The notes under the pieces: model-generated
The model's input: only the letters and a program-made list of their open reading frames with translations
Database searches by the model: none
What the model was told of the DNA's origin: nothing
Translations under genes and position numbers: made by a program
From: Paramacrobiotus metropolitanus
Taxonomy: Eukaryota > Tardigrada > Eutardigrada > Parachela > Macrobiotidae
Assembly (NCBI RefSeq): GCF_019649055.1
Contig: NW_026570231.1
Coordinates: forward strand, 868,001 to 932,000
Reading direction: 5' to 3'
Length of the DNA: 64,000 nt
In this document: positions 1 to 16,945 of the stretch, piece after piece
Layout of the letters: the number at the start of each line of letters is the position of its first letter
Position numbering within the stretch: the first letter of the stretch is position 1

Positions 1-69
1 TAAGCTAATTTGTCTCACTACGCATGTATCACGTCTAGCGGTAGTGGAATTATGCGCTTTTATTTACAG

Positions 70-4886
<4,817 letters not shown>

Positions 4887-6399
4887 ATATTCTTTTCTCC
4901 TCGCAACTGCCTTAATTGACGCGCTTCCCAGTCCAGACTTTGATCTTCTTCAAATATTTTTGATTTGAAATTTGTAGTATTACTTGTTGATGTGTTGCGT
5001 TGTTTATTTGAGAAATCTATTAAGAAATTTGACAATACGGCTTCGAAATCGGATTCTTCTTGGTAACCTCTGCGACAGATAAAACTCGACTGATGGCGAT
5101 AGCATGGCAGTAAAAATGATCAGTGCTTAGTGTTTAAGACTTTTTCACGACAAGGCAAAACATCGTAAGCGGTAGTACGCTTTGATGGCGGCAGTACCTC
5201 ACTTTAAAACGGTTCTTGAGAGTGTCATACGCTGACCTTGACTGTGAACGTTTTATTGGTGTTGGTTATCGCCTGATTATTTTCCGCCGGGAAAGTGTTT
5301 CTCATCGTGCAGCAAACACATACTGCACATGTAGGGTGTAAAGACTGCACACATAGGGTGGAAAAAAAGGTTACCTTTCGTGTACTTAATACAGTGCTGA
5401 AAATTTAATAGTGACCTTAACCACAGTTGTGCATCGATCCTGCGACGTTTTGTGCAAATATTCATGAGATTCGTATCGTCATCCGCAACACAATATAACG
5501 TGCATGATATACTTATTCTGTATCTTGAACCTGCTGCAATAACCTAAATCAGCGGGGTCACCTATTTGGATTACTGAAGGACACACCTCTGCCATTTCGC
5601 AATCATGTTAAGGTATTCCGGTACTTCTAGTGAATTTTGCAAAGGCTTGTTCGTAATGTAGAATTTTGTTAACTGGTCAGTTTGCACTAACGTAACGGCT
5701 GCGGCCATCAACGTAGCCATTAATTTCGAGAATGGATAGCGCAGCACAATTTAACGCAGTGCACAAATAAAAAACACGCCAATTGATTCCAAATCAACAA
5801 ATTTTGTATTTGGGTTCTTAAAACTGAAGTTAGTACGAGGAAAACTAATTTTTAATTTTTGTGATTTACAAATAATGCGTTTAAAAGCACTGCCTAATCA
5901 AGTAATCATAGTTATCACTTGTAAATCTTATATCGACTGAAACCGATTTGATACCATCCCAGTGTACAAAATTTGAAAGAACCTAATCCGTTTTGAAATG
6001 TATCTCTCCATAAATCATTTAGTTTTTTAGTTGAATTGAGCTAGTTTGGCCTAATTAATAATCGCTGATAATATTAAACTGACCGAAAAAACCTGATCTG
6101 CAGCGTTTATGCCTCGAAGGCTTTTTGGCGTAAATTTACGGAATTATCTAAAAAGTCACGCCGAGAGTCTCACATTAAAAATTTGATCCTAAATCGACGG
6201 TTTTCTGGTGCAGTAAAAATTATAAAGAAACGTGATTGTTAGCGTCACAATTAGTCAGTATATATGTTCAGTGATTTTAGTTATACACTGGCGTGTAAAT
6301 CTGGGTGAAAACTGAAAATAAAGCTTTTTTTAAAGAACATCGTTCTCGTTGCATAGCTCTTCGAGCAGCCGGTTTTCCCTTGAATTACTGAGCAGCAAC
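4887..6399. other. Intergenic, FAK 3' side to MFSD6-like A
   Basis: No supported coding exon on either strand. The sequence is AT-rich, with short ORFs that lack splice context or family similarity. A short imperfect direct repeat, each copy reading roughly TGCACAYRTAGGGTG, lies at 5326-5360. The right end should hold the promoter and 5' leader of the next gene, but I could not identify a core promoter motif. Confidence 0.6.
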
Positions 6400-9300
6400 A
6401 TGGACGACTACACATTCCAGCGGAAGGGCTCTCAGGGACAAGCGCTAACCAGAAAAGAGATGTGGAAAAGAAGATTAAGGGTCAATCGGAGTTTGATTCC
6501 ACTGAAAGTTTTGCTCTTCCTTATGTTCGGAGGTTAGCATAATACGGAGTACGATCGTACAGACAATAGCAGAAACAGTCACAATGTACTTGCCTCTATA
6601 GTTCTGTCATTTCTGTGGCACAATCATATGGTAGCAGACAGGAAAACTGCTTAGTGAGAGTTCTGGTAACATTTTTTAGTTCATTTCAAATGTAGCCTTT
6701 ATGCCGATCATACTTAACAAGCATTATAAATTTCTTTTAAGCGATTGTCTTATTGTACTAATTTCCCAACACACAAAGAAATACAGAATTATTTTTCTCC
6801 AGCTATGACAGCGTTGTATCCGTTTATGACTCTGCATATGCGCTCGGTGGGACTGACCCTAACGGAAATCGCATTTATCTACGCCATTCTGCCTTTTGTA
6901 TCCTGCATCGGTCCCCCGGTATGTGGCTGGCTAGCCGACCGCATCGGCAACTACCGTCTGGTCTTCGTGGGATGCGTCATCATTAATGTGATTACACACA
7001 TGCTCATCTGGTTCGGTGTCCCGTCATCGGCGCCCCGCAGCATCATCGTGGCCAATGTCACTCAGTTCCGATCGGATTTTGACTGCAGTCAGCCGGCCGC
7101 TTTCGCCGTCGGATTGGGCCTCAACGAGACTTGCTCGGCAAAGTACAAGATCACTGAGAATCTGGTGTTCTTTACGAAATGCACCACAACCTGCCTTCCC
7201 GATGCACTTCCGGAATTGTGCTTCCAACACGCAGACAACACCACAGATTGCACCTTGTATAATTCCTTTGGTGTTTTGGAACTGCGCAACGGATCGCTGT
7301 TTAACGCGTCCGGAGCGTTGCAGTTCAAGAGCTTCACAACAACCAAAGGCAAACAAGTCAACAATATCTTGTGCAAATTATCCAATCCCTCGGCAATGCG
7401 AACACAACAGTGCAAAGTGTTCTGCACCACTCAGGCTAATTTGTCCATCAGTTGTTTGTCGGAAATTCCGGCCAGCCGCCGCCGGGAGACTATTGCGCTG
7501 TACATTACGTTTCGATTTTTAGCGGGCATTGCTATGAGTGCACTTTCTCCGATGTTGGATGCACTGGCGTATCAGATGGCCAAAGAACATCACGGCGATT
7601 TGGGATTTAATCGGATGTTCACTTTAATCGGCATGGCACTGACGCCGCCCATATCGGGATTATTAGTGGACATTGCTACGCGCGAGTCCGGCTACGAAAA
7701 TTATTCGCCGGCGTTCTACATTTTTGGTAGCTTACTGACTGTCAGTGCGGTCATTGCGTACTTCATGTCACTGAAGGTGAAGATGCCACAGGAGCACATC
7801 ATTCGCTATGTTAGCACAATTTTGAAGAATCCAAAGGTCAGCATTTTTGTCCTGATGATGCTGTTTACCGGGATGATGTGGGGATTTTTAGAAAAGTTAG
7901 TAATAATGATTTTCACATTCTCCGTGACATTTCTCTCTCAAATGAGGAGTGGGTAAAGTAATAACGTTTTTTGTTTGCAGTTATCTGTTCGTATTCATGA
8001 AGCAAATTGGTTCGCCGCAGTGGCTTTTGGGAATGACCAATACGGTTTCAGCATTGTCCGCATTACCGGTTGTGGCGCTGTCCACGTATATAATACGCGC
8101 TTTGGGACACACAAAAATTGTCATGATGTGTTGTGTCCTGTACGGTATTCGCTTTTTATGCTATTCTTTCACGTACGACCCTTTTCTTATCCTTCCCGTG
8201 GAGATCTTGGAAGCGTTCACGACGTCGCTGTTGTGGGTAGTGACAAGCGTGTATTGCGGAAAGATTGCGCCGGACTACGTGGTTTGTATAATTTTCATAG
8301 ATTCAAGCATGAATTCAGATTTATACTACAAGTAAATACAGAAAATTTATTTAGAATACAAGTATATCTGCACCAGTGTCTATATATTTGTATTTTTTTG
8401 GATATGCAGCAAAATCGAAAACTTAGAATATGAGTTTTCCCGTTTTTCAGGCGACACTTCAAGGAATCGTAATGGGCGCTCATGGAGCCATAGGTAATTA
8501 CCAAGCAAATTAATAATTAACCGTTGTGGTTAATTACGAATTTGGCTAAAACATTACATTACGAGCATGATTTACATTTACGAGCAGCCAACATTTACAT
8601 GCTTTAGCATTACTGCCAGTCAGTTAAGGTTAAATAAGTCTAATTAATAATGGTAAGAAGGTGGATCATTCTCACGAATGGCCGTGTGCTAGCATACCGC
8701 GGACTGGTCTTAGTAGTAGTACACATCGTTGCCAACGATCAATAAGCACGCTGACGCACTAATAAGAAATTGCTTACACTGTGATTATCAGGTGCTCAGA
8801 TGACAGCTGTTTATCATAAAAGTTTTTTTTTTACTTCCATTTGATCAATTAATATGTTCAATTGTTAGGAAGGGGCACCGGAAGCCTCATTGGAGGTATC
8901 ATGTTTGATTACCTGAAGCCACGACTGACTTACCGTATTTGGGCCGGTGCTTGTGTTGCACTTGGTGGATTTTACGCGGTTCTGCATTACACCTGGTTGC
9001 GCCGAATCAGGCACACCAAACCAGTTATAACGATAAACGGGCACTCTGCTGGTAAGATCTCATTAAACTTAAGAATCCAGAATTAAGGGAGATTAAGTGT
9101 TCTGGATAAGAATCAAGAGAAACAGAAGGTAGCGCACTTGCAGTTTGCTACAATTACTTATAATGAAGCAAATACTAAATTGTACGTATTACATGTGAGC
9201 ATGATGGATGTTTTAAGCAGTTAAATTTCGGATTCGGTTTGAATTTCGAATTTCTTTAAATACGCTTACCGGTACTATTAAGTATCGCATTAGATATATT

Positions 9301-9429
9301 GTTTCAGATACAAGAGGAAAAGGTCAAGACGATGACGAAATTGCCCAGGACTTTGCTCAAACGGAAGCATTAATGCAGCCCGTAATTGGTGCCAACCGAA
9401 CAATTCCAATTTGGGAAGAGAAAAGATGA
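6400..9429 (+). CDS. MFSD6-like major facilitator transporter, paralog A
   Basis: Polytopic MFS protein of the MFSD6 (MFS_1_like) type; substrate unknown. Exons: 6400-6532, 6803-7895, 7981-8281, 8451-8493, 8869-9051, 9308-9429 (624 aa). The ATG at 6400 is the first Met before the conserved NRSLIPLKVLLFLMFGG first membrane segment. After TM1, LYPFMTLHM and the MFS loop GWLADRIGNYR follow, then TM3. Next comes a large, presumably extracytosolic loop of about 150 residues with many Cys and N-x-S/T sites, ending in C-KVF-C-TTQANLSIS-C before TM4. The second half has GDLGFNRM, NYSPAFYIFG, WLLGMTNTVS, LPVEILEAFTTS, VATLQGIVMGAHGAIG and GRGTGSLIGG, which match the MFSD6 carboxyl half. The tail is hydrophilic and acidic. 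B follows 1.06 kb downstream on the same strand. The transport role is inferred from fold only. Confidence 0.9.
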
Positions 9430-10486
9430 ATGAATGTTCCTTTTTGTTTATTGTGCTCAATTTCTATGTGAAACTATTGTGTCGACACAGCGCCGTCCAG
9501 CGGTATACAGCAGAAAATTATGGGATCTGATAGTTAATACATATATCGCATGTTACCTTTATTCATTTTACGTACAGAGTACTAGCGCTTTGACTGAAGT
9601 AATGCATAGAAAAACTGTACTTATGTTACTGTATTTGCTTGTGTTGGCAGATATAACATCATTTTTACAGCGATCAAATGTCCGAAAGTTTTTGTCTATG
9701 CGATAAGAAGCGACTTGGTTGGTGTCCGTACTATTAATACATCATAATATTTGGAACAATACAATACAAGTTCGTACAATATAATATTTGGAATTTTAAA
9801 CCTACATCCGTTTTGTGGTTAAAGACTTGTGACTTTACTGTATATTTCGTATGGTTTGTAAGGCAAATGAATTTTTTTTATTAGCATGAATATCATACTA
9901 ATTAGTTGTTGTTTGTTTCGGTTTCTGTCTCAATTCTACGTACCAAGAAAGTTGAAGAAACTCGCAGGTTAGGATGTCGGCGGTGCTTATATACAATCAA
10001 CAAATGTGTTTCTTTCTGCCCGCTGAGAGTTAGTCTCCCATTTAATTAGGATATTCAGCACGCTCATTAACTCATCTTTGTTGAAAATAAATCTCTATCA
10101 CGTAATAGCCACAACGCAGCTAGCGGAAAGGCTGTGTCAGATTTCATATTACTTAATTATTGAATGCGGCTCAGCTTGATATGAGTTGGTGCCGAAAAAT
10201 TGGCGATAGTGATTCACATAATTCAACTGCACATGGTACTTACATACCAAAGAACTTTTTAAGTGTACTGTATCTGGATAAGATCATTAATGCTGTCGCA
10301 ATAACAGGCAAGCGGTTCGGTGTAAATAAACTTTTCTTTTAGCTTTGTAGATCATCCAGACAGGGAGGGTCTATCTTACAGTTCTTTCTTTTAAAACTTC
10401 ACCGCAGCTAAGATTATTAAAACTAAGCAAAATTAATTCTAGTCCCTAAAGACAGGAAAAATTGCTTAGTGTTTTGCGGGCAAGTT
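9430..10486. other. Intergenic between MFSD6-like A and B
   Basis: A spacer of about 1.06 kb, presumably the 3' UTR of A and the promoter of B. AT-rich. A near-repeat AATATTTGGAA occurs at about 9748 and again near 9783. No coding exon with splice support was seen. Confidence 0.55.
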
Positions 10487-13400
10487 ATGGAAAACGGAAC
10501 AAAGGACAGAGCCAATCCTAACATGTCCTTTAGAACAAAAGCGAAGAGACTGCTAAAGGTCAACCCGAAGCTGATCCCGGTCAAACTTTTAATGTTTCTT
10601 CTGTACGGAGGTAAGATTTGTCCTGCAAATATTTCCATGATTTGAATTTTATGCTATTTGAACTACTACTTGACGGCGGCACCTGTTATTTATCGAATTA
10701 GACGTTGCCAGCAGAACATTTATAAAATTCTAAAATTACATTTATAAAATTATAAATTTAACATTTATAAAATATTCTTCACGTGAAATACAGATACATA
10801 TCAACTTTTTAAGGTATACATGAACTTGACGGTGTAATATACTCGTTCTACGCATCTCGGCGAATGACAGTGACAGTGAATTGAGTTACTAAATACTTTT
10901 GAACGGAAAACAATAAAAATTAAGTTTGAACTTCATTGGTCAGGTACGTATATTTTGTATTACACTTGTATTGTACTACTCGTAGGAATGGCTGGGCTTT
11001 ATCCGTTCCTTATAGTACACATGAAAGGTAGGTAAAACCCGTGAAAGTATCATCCCGTTTACGGTGACCTTGCTCATGCATCACACTTGATCCTCATATA
11101 AAAACATATCTGTACAAGGGAATTGAACTGTAGATATTGGACTGACGTCGGCGGAATCTGCGTACATTAATGCCATGCTGCCTTTTGTGACATGCATCGG
11201 TAATAACTATATACAGCAGTTTCCCAGTACTACAGTCAACATTCAACAGGGATTTTAAACTTCTATTTTAACACATTTTTTCCAGGTCCACCGCTTGGCG
11301 GTGCTCTTGCGGATAAACTGGGAAATTACAAAGTCGTGCTGATCGGGGTGAATCTAATCAGTATTGTCTTCCATTACCTTATATTGTACGCCGTTCCACC
11401 AGCACGGCCTATTCGCACAACGGCGGAATTGCCGGTAACCAATGGGAGTTTAAGTCTGTTTTGCGACAGCAACAATGCCAAAAACCTGCTCCCGCCCAAC
11501 GAAATACTGATTGACCAATGCCGTGATGGATCTATTGCCAATTTTTCCCAGATCTTGAGCACACGAATCCAGTTCGACGACTGCATGTCAACCTGCCGAA
11601 ACAGTGCGAGTATCTGCTTTGGCTCCGATGCCGAATGTCAACCGTCGACATTCTTCCGCAATCGATCTTTTCCCGATATGATGGTCCAAGGTCATAATCG
11701 GTCGCTGCAATTAAAAACCATCATGGCCCCATTGTCAGATGACAATGATGGAGAAATCAGGTGCAGGTTGCCGGGAGCGCCGCCTGATATCAACTGTACT
11801 ATAACCTGTGCGATTCGGGCCGATTTTTTTGTTAACTGCTCTACCGTGAAACCGGCTCAGAATCGCGCTATGACTTTGGGACTGTATTCCTTGTTTCGGT
11901 TGCTGGCCACGGGATTCGCTTATACACTGATGCCACTTTTAGATGCAGTTGCTTATCAGTTATCGGATGAACAAGAAGGTATTAAACTGGAAAATATATA
12001 TACAACGTACTTCAATGGCCTGTTTTAATTTTCCAGGTGATCTTGGGTTTCAGCGCGTGTGGGCGTTGTTTGGCATGTGCGGTTGTCCCCCACTTTCCGG
12101 ATGGTTAATTGGGTATGCAACAAAATTAGCGAAAGGAGTTGACGATTATTCTCCGCGTGAGTATTTAAAGTCGACACAAATATTTTTCCTCGCACTAACG
12201 CTGAATGTTGTAACTGAGAAATGGAAATTCCGGTGTAAACGTTAATACTCTGTATATACTTTGTAACTGGATTATGAATCGTTTCAGCATTTCACGTCTT
12301 TGGCGGAATGCATTTCACCGCGGCAATCATTACGTGTTTTATGAGTGCGTCGCTGCGAACTGCTGCGGAGAACATTTGGTCCAATGTTGGGAAACTCTTT
12401 CGAAATCCCAAAATTACGGTCTTCGTTATCATGATGTTTTTGGCAGGGTGTGCGTGGGGATTTCTCGAAACGTAGGCAGCATTATTATTTCTTACGTAAT
12501 ATGACTATAGCTAGGTAGCATCGGCAGCATAGTACCACATTTTTTAATTTTTTCGTATTAGCTGCTGCGTCGCTGACCATATGTTGGTGTGAGCTGAATC
12601 GTAGTGCATATGAACAGCCGCGTATTACATGTATGTAATTACAAGTATGTAATCATCATATGCACTACGGCTGAATCGGGTTTAATGGATTTGTAGATTC
12701 TTGTTTTGGTTCATGAAAGACATCGGCGCTAGCACTCTTCTGATGGGGATGACCAATACGGTGTCCGGTTTGTCAGCTGTGCCAGTAGTTTTGGCTTCTA
12801 CACTGCTCATAAAGTTCTTCGGCCACACAAAAATTATTATGTTTTGTTTGGCCATCTATGGATGCCGGTTTCTATCCTACTCGGTTATTTACGAACCTTA
12901 TCATGTACTGCCCGTGGAAATACTGGAAGCGTTTACCACTTCGCTTTTTGGTGTTGTCTCGTCAGTCTACTGTGGAAAAATTGCTCCAGATTATTTGGCA
13001 ACCTTGCAAGGAGTGGTTGGTGGCCTGCACAGCGCCTTTGGTATGCTTACATGGGACACCATAATACTAATGACATTGTTTGATTTCATTTATTTGCTTG
13101 GTATTCGTGTATTTATTTAATTGTTCACAAAGTTTGAATTCTGAAGCCACTTCGATACGCACAGATAATGAGATACGCAAAATTTTTTAAAATAATAAAA
13201 AGGCAGATTTCAGTGCATTTCCAACTTTAGAGATTATCTGTTGAATAAACAGTCGAATAGAAAAAGCTTCTGCTGTCACTTTGAATGTTTTCCGAAATAG
13301 GAAGAGGATGCGGAAGCTTGGTCGGCGGACTGATGTTCGAGTACATAGGAGCTCGCCGTACCTACGTATATTTCGGTTCGGCTTATATCTGTTTTGGCGC

Positions 13401-13869
13401 ACTCTACGCAGTTCTACACTATGCATGGTTGCGCAGACTTCCTAATCCTCAGGCATCAGCAAGAGCTGCGAAACAGAAAGGTCAATTTTTTTTGCTTGTG
13501 TTGCCATTAAAAAAACATGAATATTATATACCGCTCCTTGGCTTTAGAAAAAAGGCTGTTCCAGTTTGCTGCATATTTTAGCCAACGACGTTTTGATTTA
13601 ATATTGTAGAAGGTCTACTCCAGCCCAGTGCAGGCCAGGTCACAGTGGAGTATCAGCTCAGTCCGGAAGATGAGGAAGTTGTCGCAAAACTGGCCCGAAT
13701 GGATGCCCTGACGCGCCGATACAGCCAGGCACCGGTTATAGTGGAAAGCAGCGCCACACGAAAGGAATCGAGCGGAAGTTCAAAAGCCGATCGACTAAAC
13801 GTTAACGCTCCTGCCCTTCGACGACGCAGCACCCTAGTGCCCAGTGTAATGTCTCTCACCGGACGGTAG
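10487..13869 (+). CDS. MFSD6-like major facilitator transporter, paralog B
   Basis: Second tandem MFSD6-type transporter, 670 aa. Exons: 10487-10610, 10986-11027, 11134-11199, 11286-11978, 12037-12156, 12288-12471, 12697-13040, 13301-13480, 13610-13869. It begins with NPKLIPVKLLMFLLYGG as TM1; GALADKLGNYK is the MFS loop. The variable loop (codons in 11286-11978) has several Cys, including C-TIT-C-AIRADFFVN-C before TM4. The second half carries GDLGFQRVWALFG, WFMKDIGAS, MGMTNTVSGLSAVPV, CGKIAPDYLATLQG and GRGCGSLVGG. The split between DYL and ATLQG seen in A is absent here, so intron positions differ. The serine/arginine-rich tail contains RRRSTLVPSV, which resembles RRRSSILPV in D. Intron 6 carries a small palindromic insertion at 12593-12677. 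Highest core similarity is to A and C. Confidence 0.9.
12593..12677. mobile_element. Miniature palindromic element with 8-bp flanking duplication
   Basis: Intronic insertion in MFSD6-like B. The flanking direct repeat GCTGAATC lies at 12593-12600 and 12670-12677. Between them the ends form an inverted repeat, CGTAGTGCATATGA (12600-12613) against TCATATGCACTACG (12656-12669), around an AT-rich centre containing ATTACATGTATGTAAT. The size (about 69 bp) and an 8-bp duplication suit a very short hAT-type or similar MITE relic. There is no coding capacity. Confidence 0.6.
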
Positions 13870-14239
13870 GCAGATTATTCCGACCCTTTGATACAACGGC
13901 GCGCAGAAAAGTCACTCATCAGTCTCTAAAAAAAGTCGTACTTAAATTTCGCCAAAAACCGTATTTACAATATATTCGCTGTCAAACCTTCCTGCACGTA
14001 TTACCAAATACATGTACTCTCTACTCGTAGACTTGTGTTGCCCTTTTACAATCATTAAATTCTCCCAATTTAAGGTGTAAAAACGATGTGCATACTTCAC
14101 ACTGCAATACGCCATTACGGTACCAAAACGGACACGGATTGCAGATGTTCAGCAGAGCAAATTCATATTTTAATTTAAAGCAACTATTCTGTATTCACTC
14201 ACTTTTATAACTGCGATTGTGCATTACTTTCGCAAGCAG
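13870..14239. other. Convergent intergenic spacer, MFSD6-like B / kinase
   Basis: Two genes end towards each other here. ATTAAA at 14054-14059 (+) could serve as the poly(A) signal of B. TTTAAT at 14168-14173 reads ATTAAA on the minus strand, 67 nt past the kinase stop. Nothing else was recognised. Confidence 0.45.
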
Positions 14240-15483
14240 TCAAGGTTGCAGGAGAAGTGGAAGCCGCCAGGCATCTGTTATGATTTGTCCACGATGCTTT
14301 CTGAATCGTTGTATTGTGTGTTTTATTTCTTTTCGAGCAATTATTGCCGGGGTATTTAACGGATCCACACACAACAACTTTTTCAATAATTCATCGGCAG
14401 AAACTCGTTTTTCACTGTTGCGGTGCAGGCATCTTTGCATACAAGCCACCAGTTCTGCCGGAAGGAGATTTCTGTTGGTAACTGCCGGCACGTATCCATC
14501 AATGACCAAAGTAGCAAAATGCGTGTCGGACATTCTGTACCCGGCCTCCACTATTCTCCAGTTCTTCTTTAGCCGTTTTCTTTTGCTACCGGTGATACAG
14601 TGGGCTAGCTCTAACATTATACATCCAACACTCCATATGTCAGTTTTGCGCCCGGGAATTTCCGAGTTCAGGGTTGCGAATCTTTTCAGCATTTCCGGAG
14701 ACATGAAACGTATGGTACCACGAACATGCGTAATGTCGCCGGAACAAGTGACGCTACGCTGCATCTGCACAAAATCATCCAGGTCGCCAATAACTAAAGT
14801 ATCGCGTTCATGGTCATTGTCCAGATGTTTTATAAACACATTTCCTGGCTTCAGATCACCATGAACAAGCCCTTTCTGATGCAGGAAGTGCACGCCGTCC
14901 GTTATTTCTATTGCATATCGCGTTGCTGTTGCTCGATCGAGACGGATACCATTTTTTCGAAGGCCGTATAAAAAACAGGCAAGATCACCACCTGAAAACA
15001 TTTTGGAATTTCTAAAGTGTAGTCAGGCTAGAGAAGTTTGTCATGAATGTACGTTTCTACTTCTAGTAGTGACATAAGGTATAACGCACAAAACCTACGT
15101 ATACCGTGATAATAATCCATCACAATTTCAACAAATGCGCCTCTGAATGGTCTGGTAATTGTTATTTTGTGGTATGCAGCTATATGTTCGTGAGCAAGAC
15201 CGAGAAGAATCTTCATGCGATCCCCCCAGTTCGTCCATTTCTTGAGGTTGACCAATATCTCAGATTCTTTTGGCACATGTACGACTTTCACGGCCACAAA
15301 AGTTCCGAGAAGATTGGATGCACCGGTTAAAACAGCTTTATAAACAATCCCAAAACTTCCTCTTGCAATAAAATCGGTATCGGTTTTGTAAAAATATTGG
15401 TGGCTGCTCCCGAAAATTTCTTTCTCTGATACATCCGGTGACTCCATAATCAGCGGATCACATTGAAAGTACTTAGAAGCCAC
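14240..15483 (-). CDS. Divergent serine/threonine-type protein kinase
   Basis: Two exons on the minus strand, 15483-15105 and 14991-14240, joined by a GT-AG intron (376 aa). A single kinase domain fills the protein. A40-R-G-S-F-G-I-V is a glycine loop lacking the first Gly. VAVK gives the ATP-binding Lys66. The catalytic loop is HGDLKPGN (170-177), so the HRD Arg is Gly. The DFG position is D196-L197-D198, keeping the Mg-binding Asp but not the Gly. GTIRFMSPEML replaces APE, and DIWSVGCIMLEL is helix F. The HGDLKPGN/GTxxFMSPE style recalls NEK and MAP3K-like kinases, but I cannot assign a family. As a non-RD kinase it probably needs no activation-loop phosphorylation (inference). The intron splits a conserved YYHGGDL stretch, and the joined frame restores it. 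It is flanked by MFSD6-like B (convergent) and a transposon-rich spacer. Confidence 0.85.
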
Positions 15484-15718
15484 TGACTTTAATCAAGACG
15501 AGCATTTGCACTTTATGTCTGCGCTTTTGCTTTGTGAGATCACATTTTAACTTGAAAGCAGGGTATAAGTGCTTATATCTATATTTCGTTCGTTCTCTGC
15601 AGTTGTTACTGTGGTATTCCAACTTTCCAATGTTTCGTGCACCTGTACATCTGTTGTAGGTACTGTTGTAGGTTGTAGGTATAGCACTGTATGGTGGCAC
15701 TAATTTTTACATACTTAC

Positions 15719-15888
15719 TAAGGCCTTGTCCCGAATTCGAAGCGAATCTTGTTGCGATACAGCAACTCCACCTCGCGAGGTGGCTTCGCGTACCGTATCT
15801 GTAGGCGTGGCCACTGCATACAGCCACCTCGTGCGGTTGAGCAACCATACCAAAGCTAAATTCACTTCAAATTCGGGACGAGGCCTTA
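15719..15888. mobile_element. 170-bp MITE with inverted ends and TA borders
   Basis: The ends are inverted repeats of about 30 bp: the left end reads TAAGGCCTTGTCCCGAATTC and the right end, on the other strand, TAAGGCCTCGTCCCGAATTT, continuing GAAGYGAAT in both. Each end starts with TA, consistent with a Tc1/mariner-type TA target duplication. The centre has a further palindrome, CCACCTCGCGAGGTGG, and no ORF of note. The superfamily call rests only on the TA border. Confidence 0.65.
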
Positions 15889-16120
15889 CTGGTTGCACTC
15901 GTACGAGTATTTGTTGACACGTTTGTGCGACTGCAGTTTGGCCAGCTGATCTTAGATTGCATACAGTCACAAACATGATAAAATAAATCGAACTCATATG
16001 TAAAGGTAACGCCGTGAAAATTCTGCACCAAACTGAATGATACCATCTTACATGTTTTTGAGTTGCCTACAAGGATTTCCGGTGCTCATAACTTTGAAGT
16101 TTGGAAATCCTTCCGCGGAA

Positions 16121-16945
16121 GTCATGATTAGGGTTGTTTATAACGGTGCGGTGTACACCGGTGTGGCTTCGGTGCGGTTTTTTACAGAAATCGCACCTAC
16201 TTAATCGGTGTGAAGCGAAAAACCGCACCGGACGGTGTGGTGAAAATCGAAAATCGCACCGCAATTTTTTACACCGCACCGCACCGGTGTATTGTACACC
16301 GGCACATCAGTACTGTAACAGCGCGAAATGTTACGCGCTCTGCGATTTCCTCTTTATTCCGCCGGAATTTGTGGGCTTAAGTTAAACTTCCTAAAAGCAT
16401 CCCCAGCAGGATGTATCCATCGTAGCGAAACTGTTACAAAGACGTAAAACATCGAAAAGGGATCTTGAAGAAATTTTAATGACGAAAAAATTGTAGAGGG
16501 TGAGAATTGTCAAACGCGTGCGCTACAGTGCTCACATTTTCTTTCGTATGGCAGCCCGGTTGTTGCAGCAGCTGCAGTATGAAGCCGATATTCAAGCCAG
16601 CTTCAAATATAACTTTGTGAGTGAATATACACGTATTTGTACGTTACAGACTTACGCCCGTCATGGCCCGTGCGCTTAGTATCTGTAGGTAGGTGCGAAT
16701 CCAGCCTGAACCGTCGTCTCATAAAAATTTCATTAAAATTACAATTTTACGATATCTTCGGTTAACCGGTGGTTAACCGGTGTACGTCAACGCGGTTACC
16801 CAAACGCACCGGTGTGCGCCGGTGGGGTTTTTCTCAAAAACCGCACCGCCTGTACCAATTGTTTTCTCAAAATTGCACCGCAATTTTTCCAAATTGCACC
16901 GGTGCATTGGTAAAAAACCGCACCGTTAACAACCCTAGTCATGAT
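16121..16945. mobile_element. Non-autonomous hAT-like DNA transposon, 809 bp
   Basis: The 8-bp target duplication GTCATGAT lies at 16121-16128 and 16938-16945. The element (16129-16937) starts TAGGGTTGTT and ends AACAACCCTA. The inverted ends continue into AACGGTGCGGT, with a 3-nt insertion in the left copy. An 8-bp duplication plus YAGGG-type ends is the hAT signature. Both subterminal regions (16140-16310 and 16760-16925) are packed with GGTGCGGT/ACCGCACC and CACCGGTG repeats in both orientations, as expected of transposase-binding subterminal repeats in hAT elements. The centre (about 16310-16740) has no transposase ORF, so movement would require a transposase supplied in trans. Confidence 0.8.

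Noticed and set aside
14217-14864. 215-codon open frame on the plus strand
   Set aside because: It is the antisense of the kinase exon, where the kinase frame has clear catalytic motifs; no splice sites or family similarity on the plus strand.
16310-16740. Possible transposase remnant inside the hAT-like element
   Set aside because: No frame longer than about 80 codons and no transposase motif visible; treated as non-autonomous.
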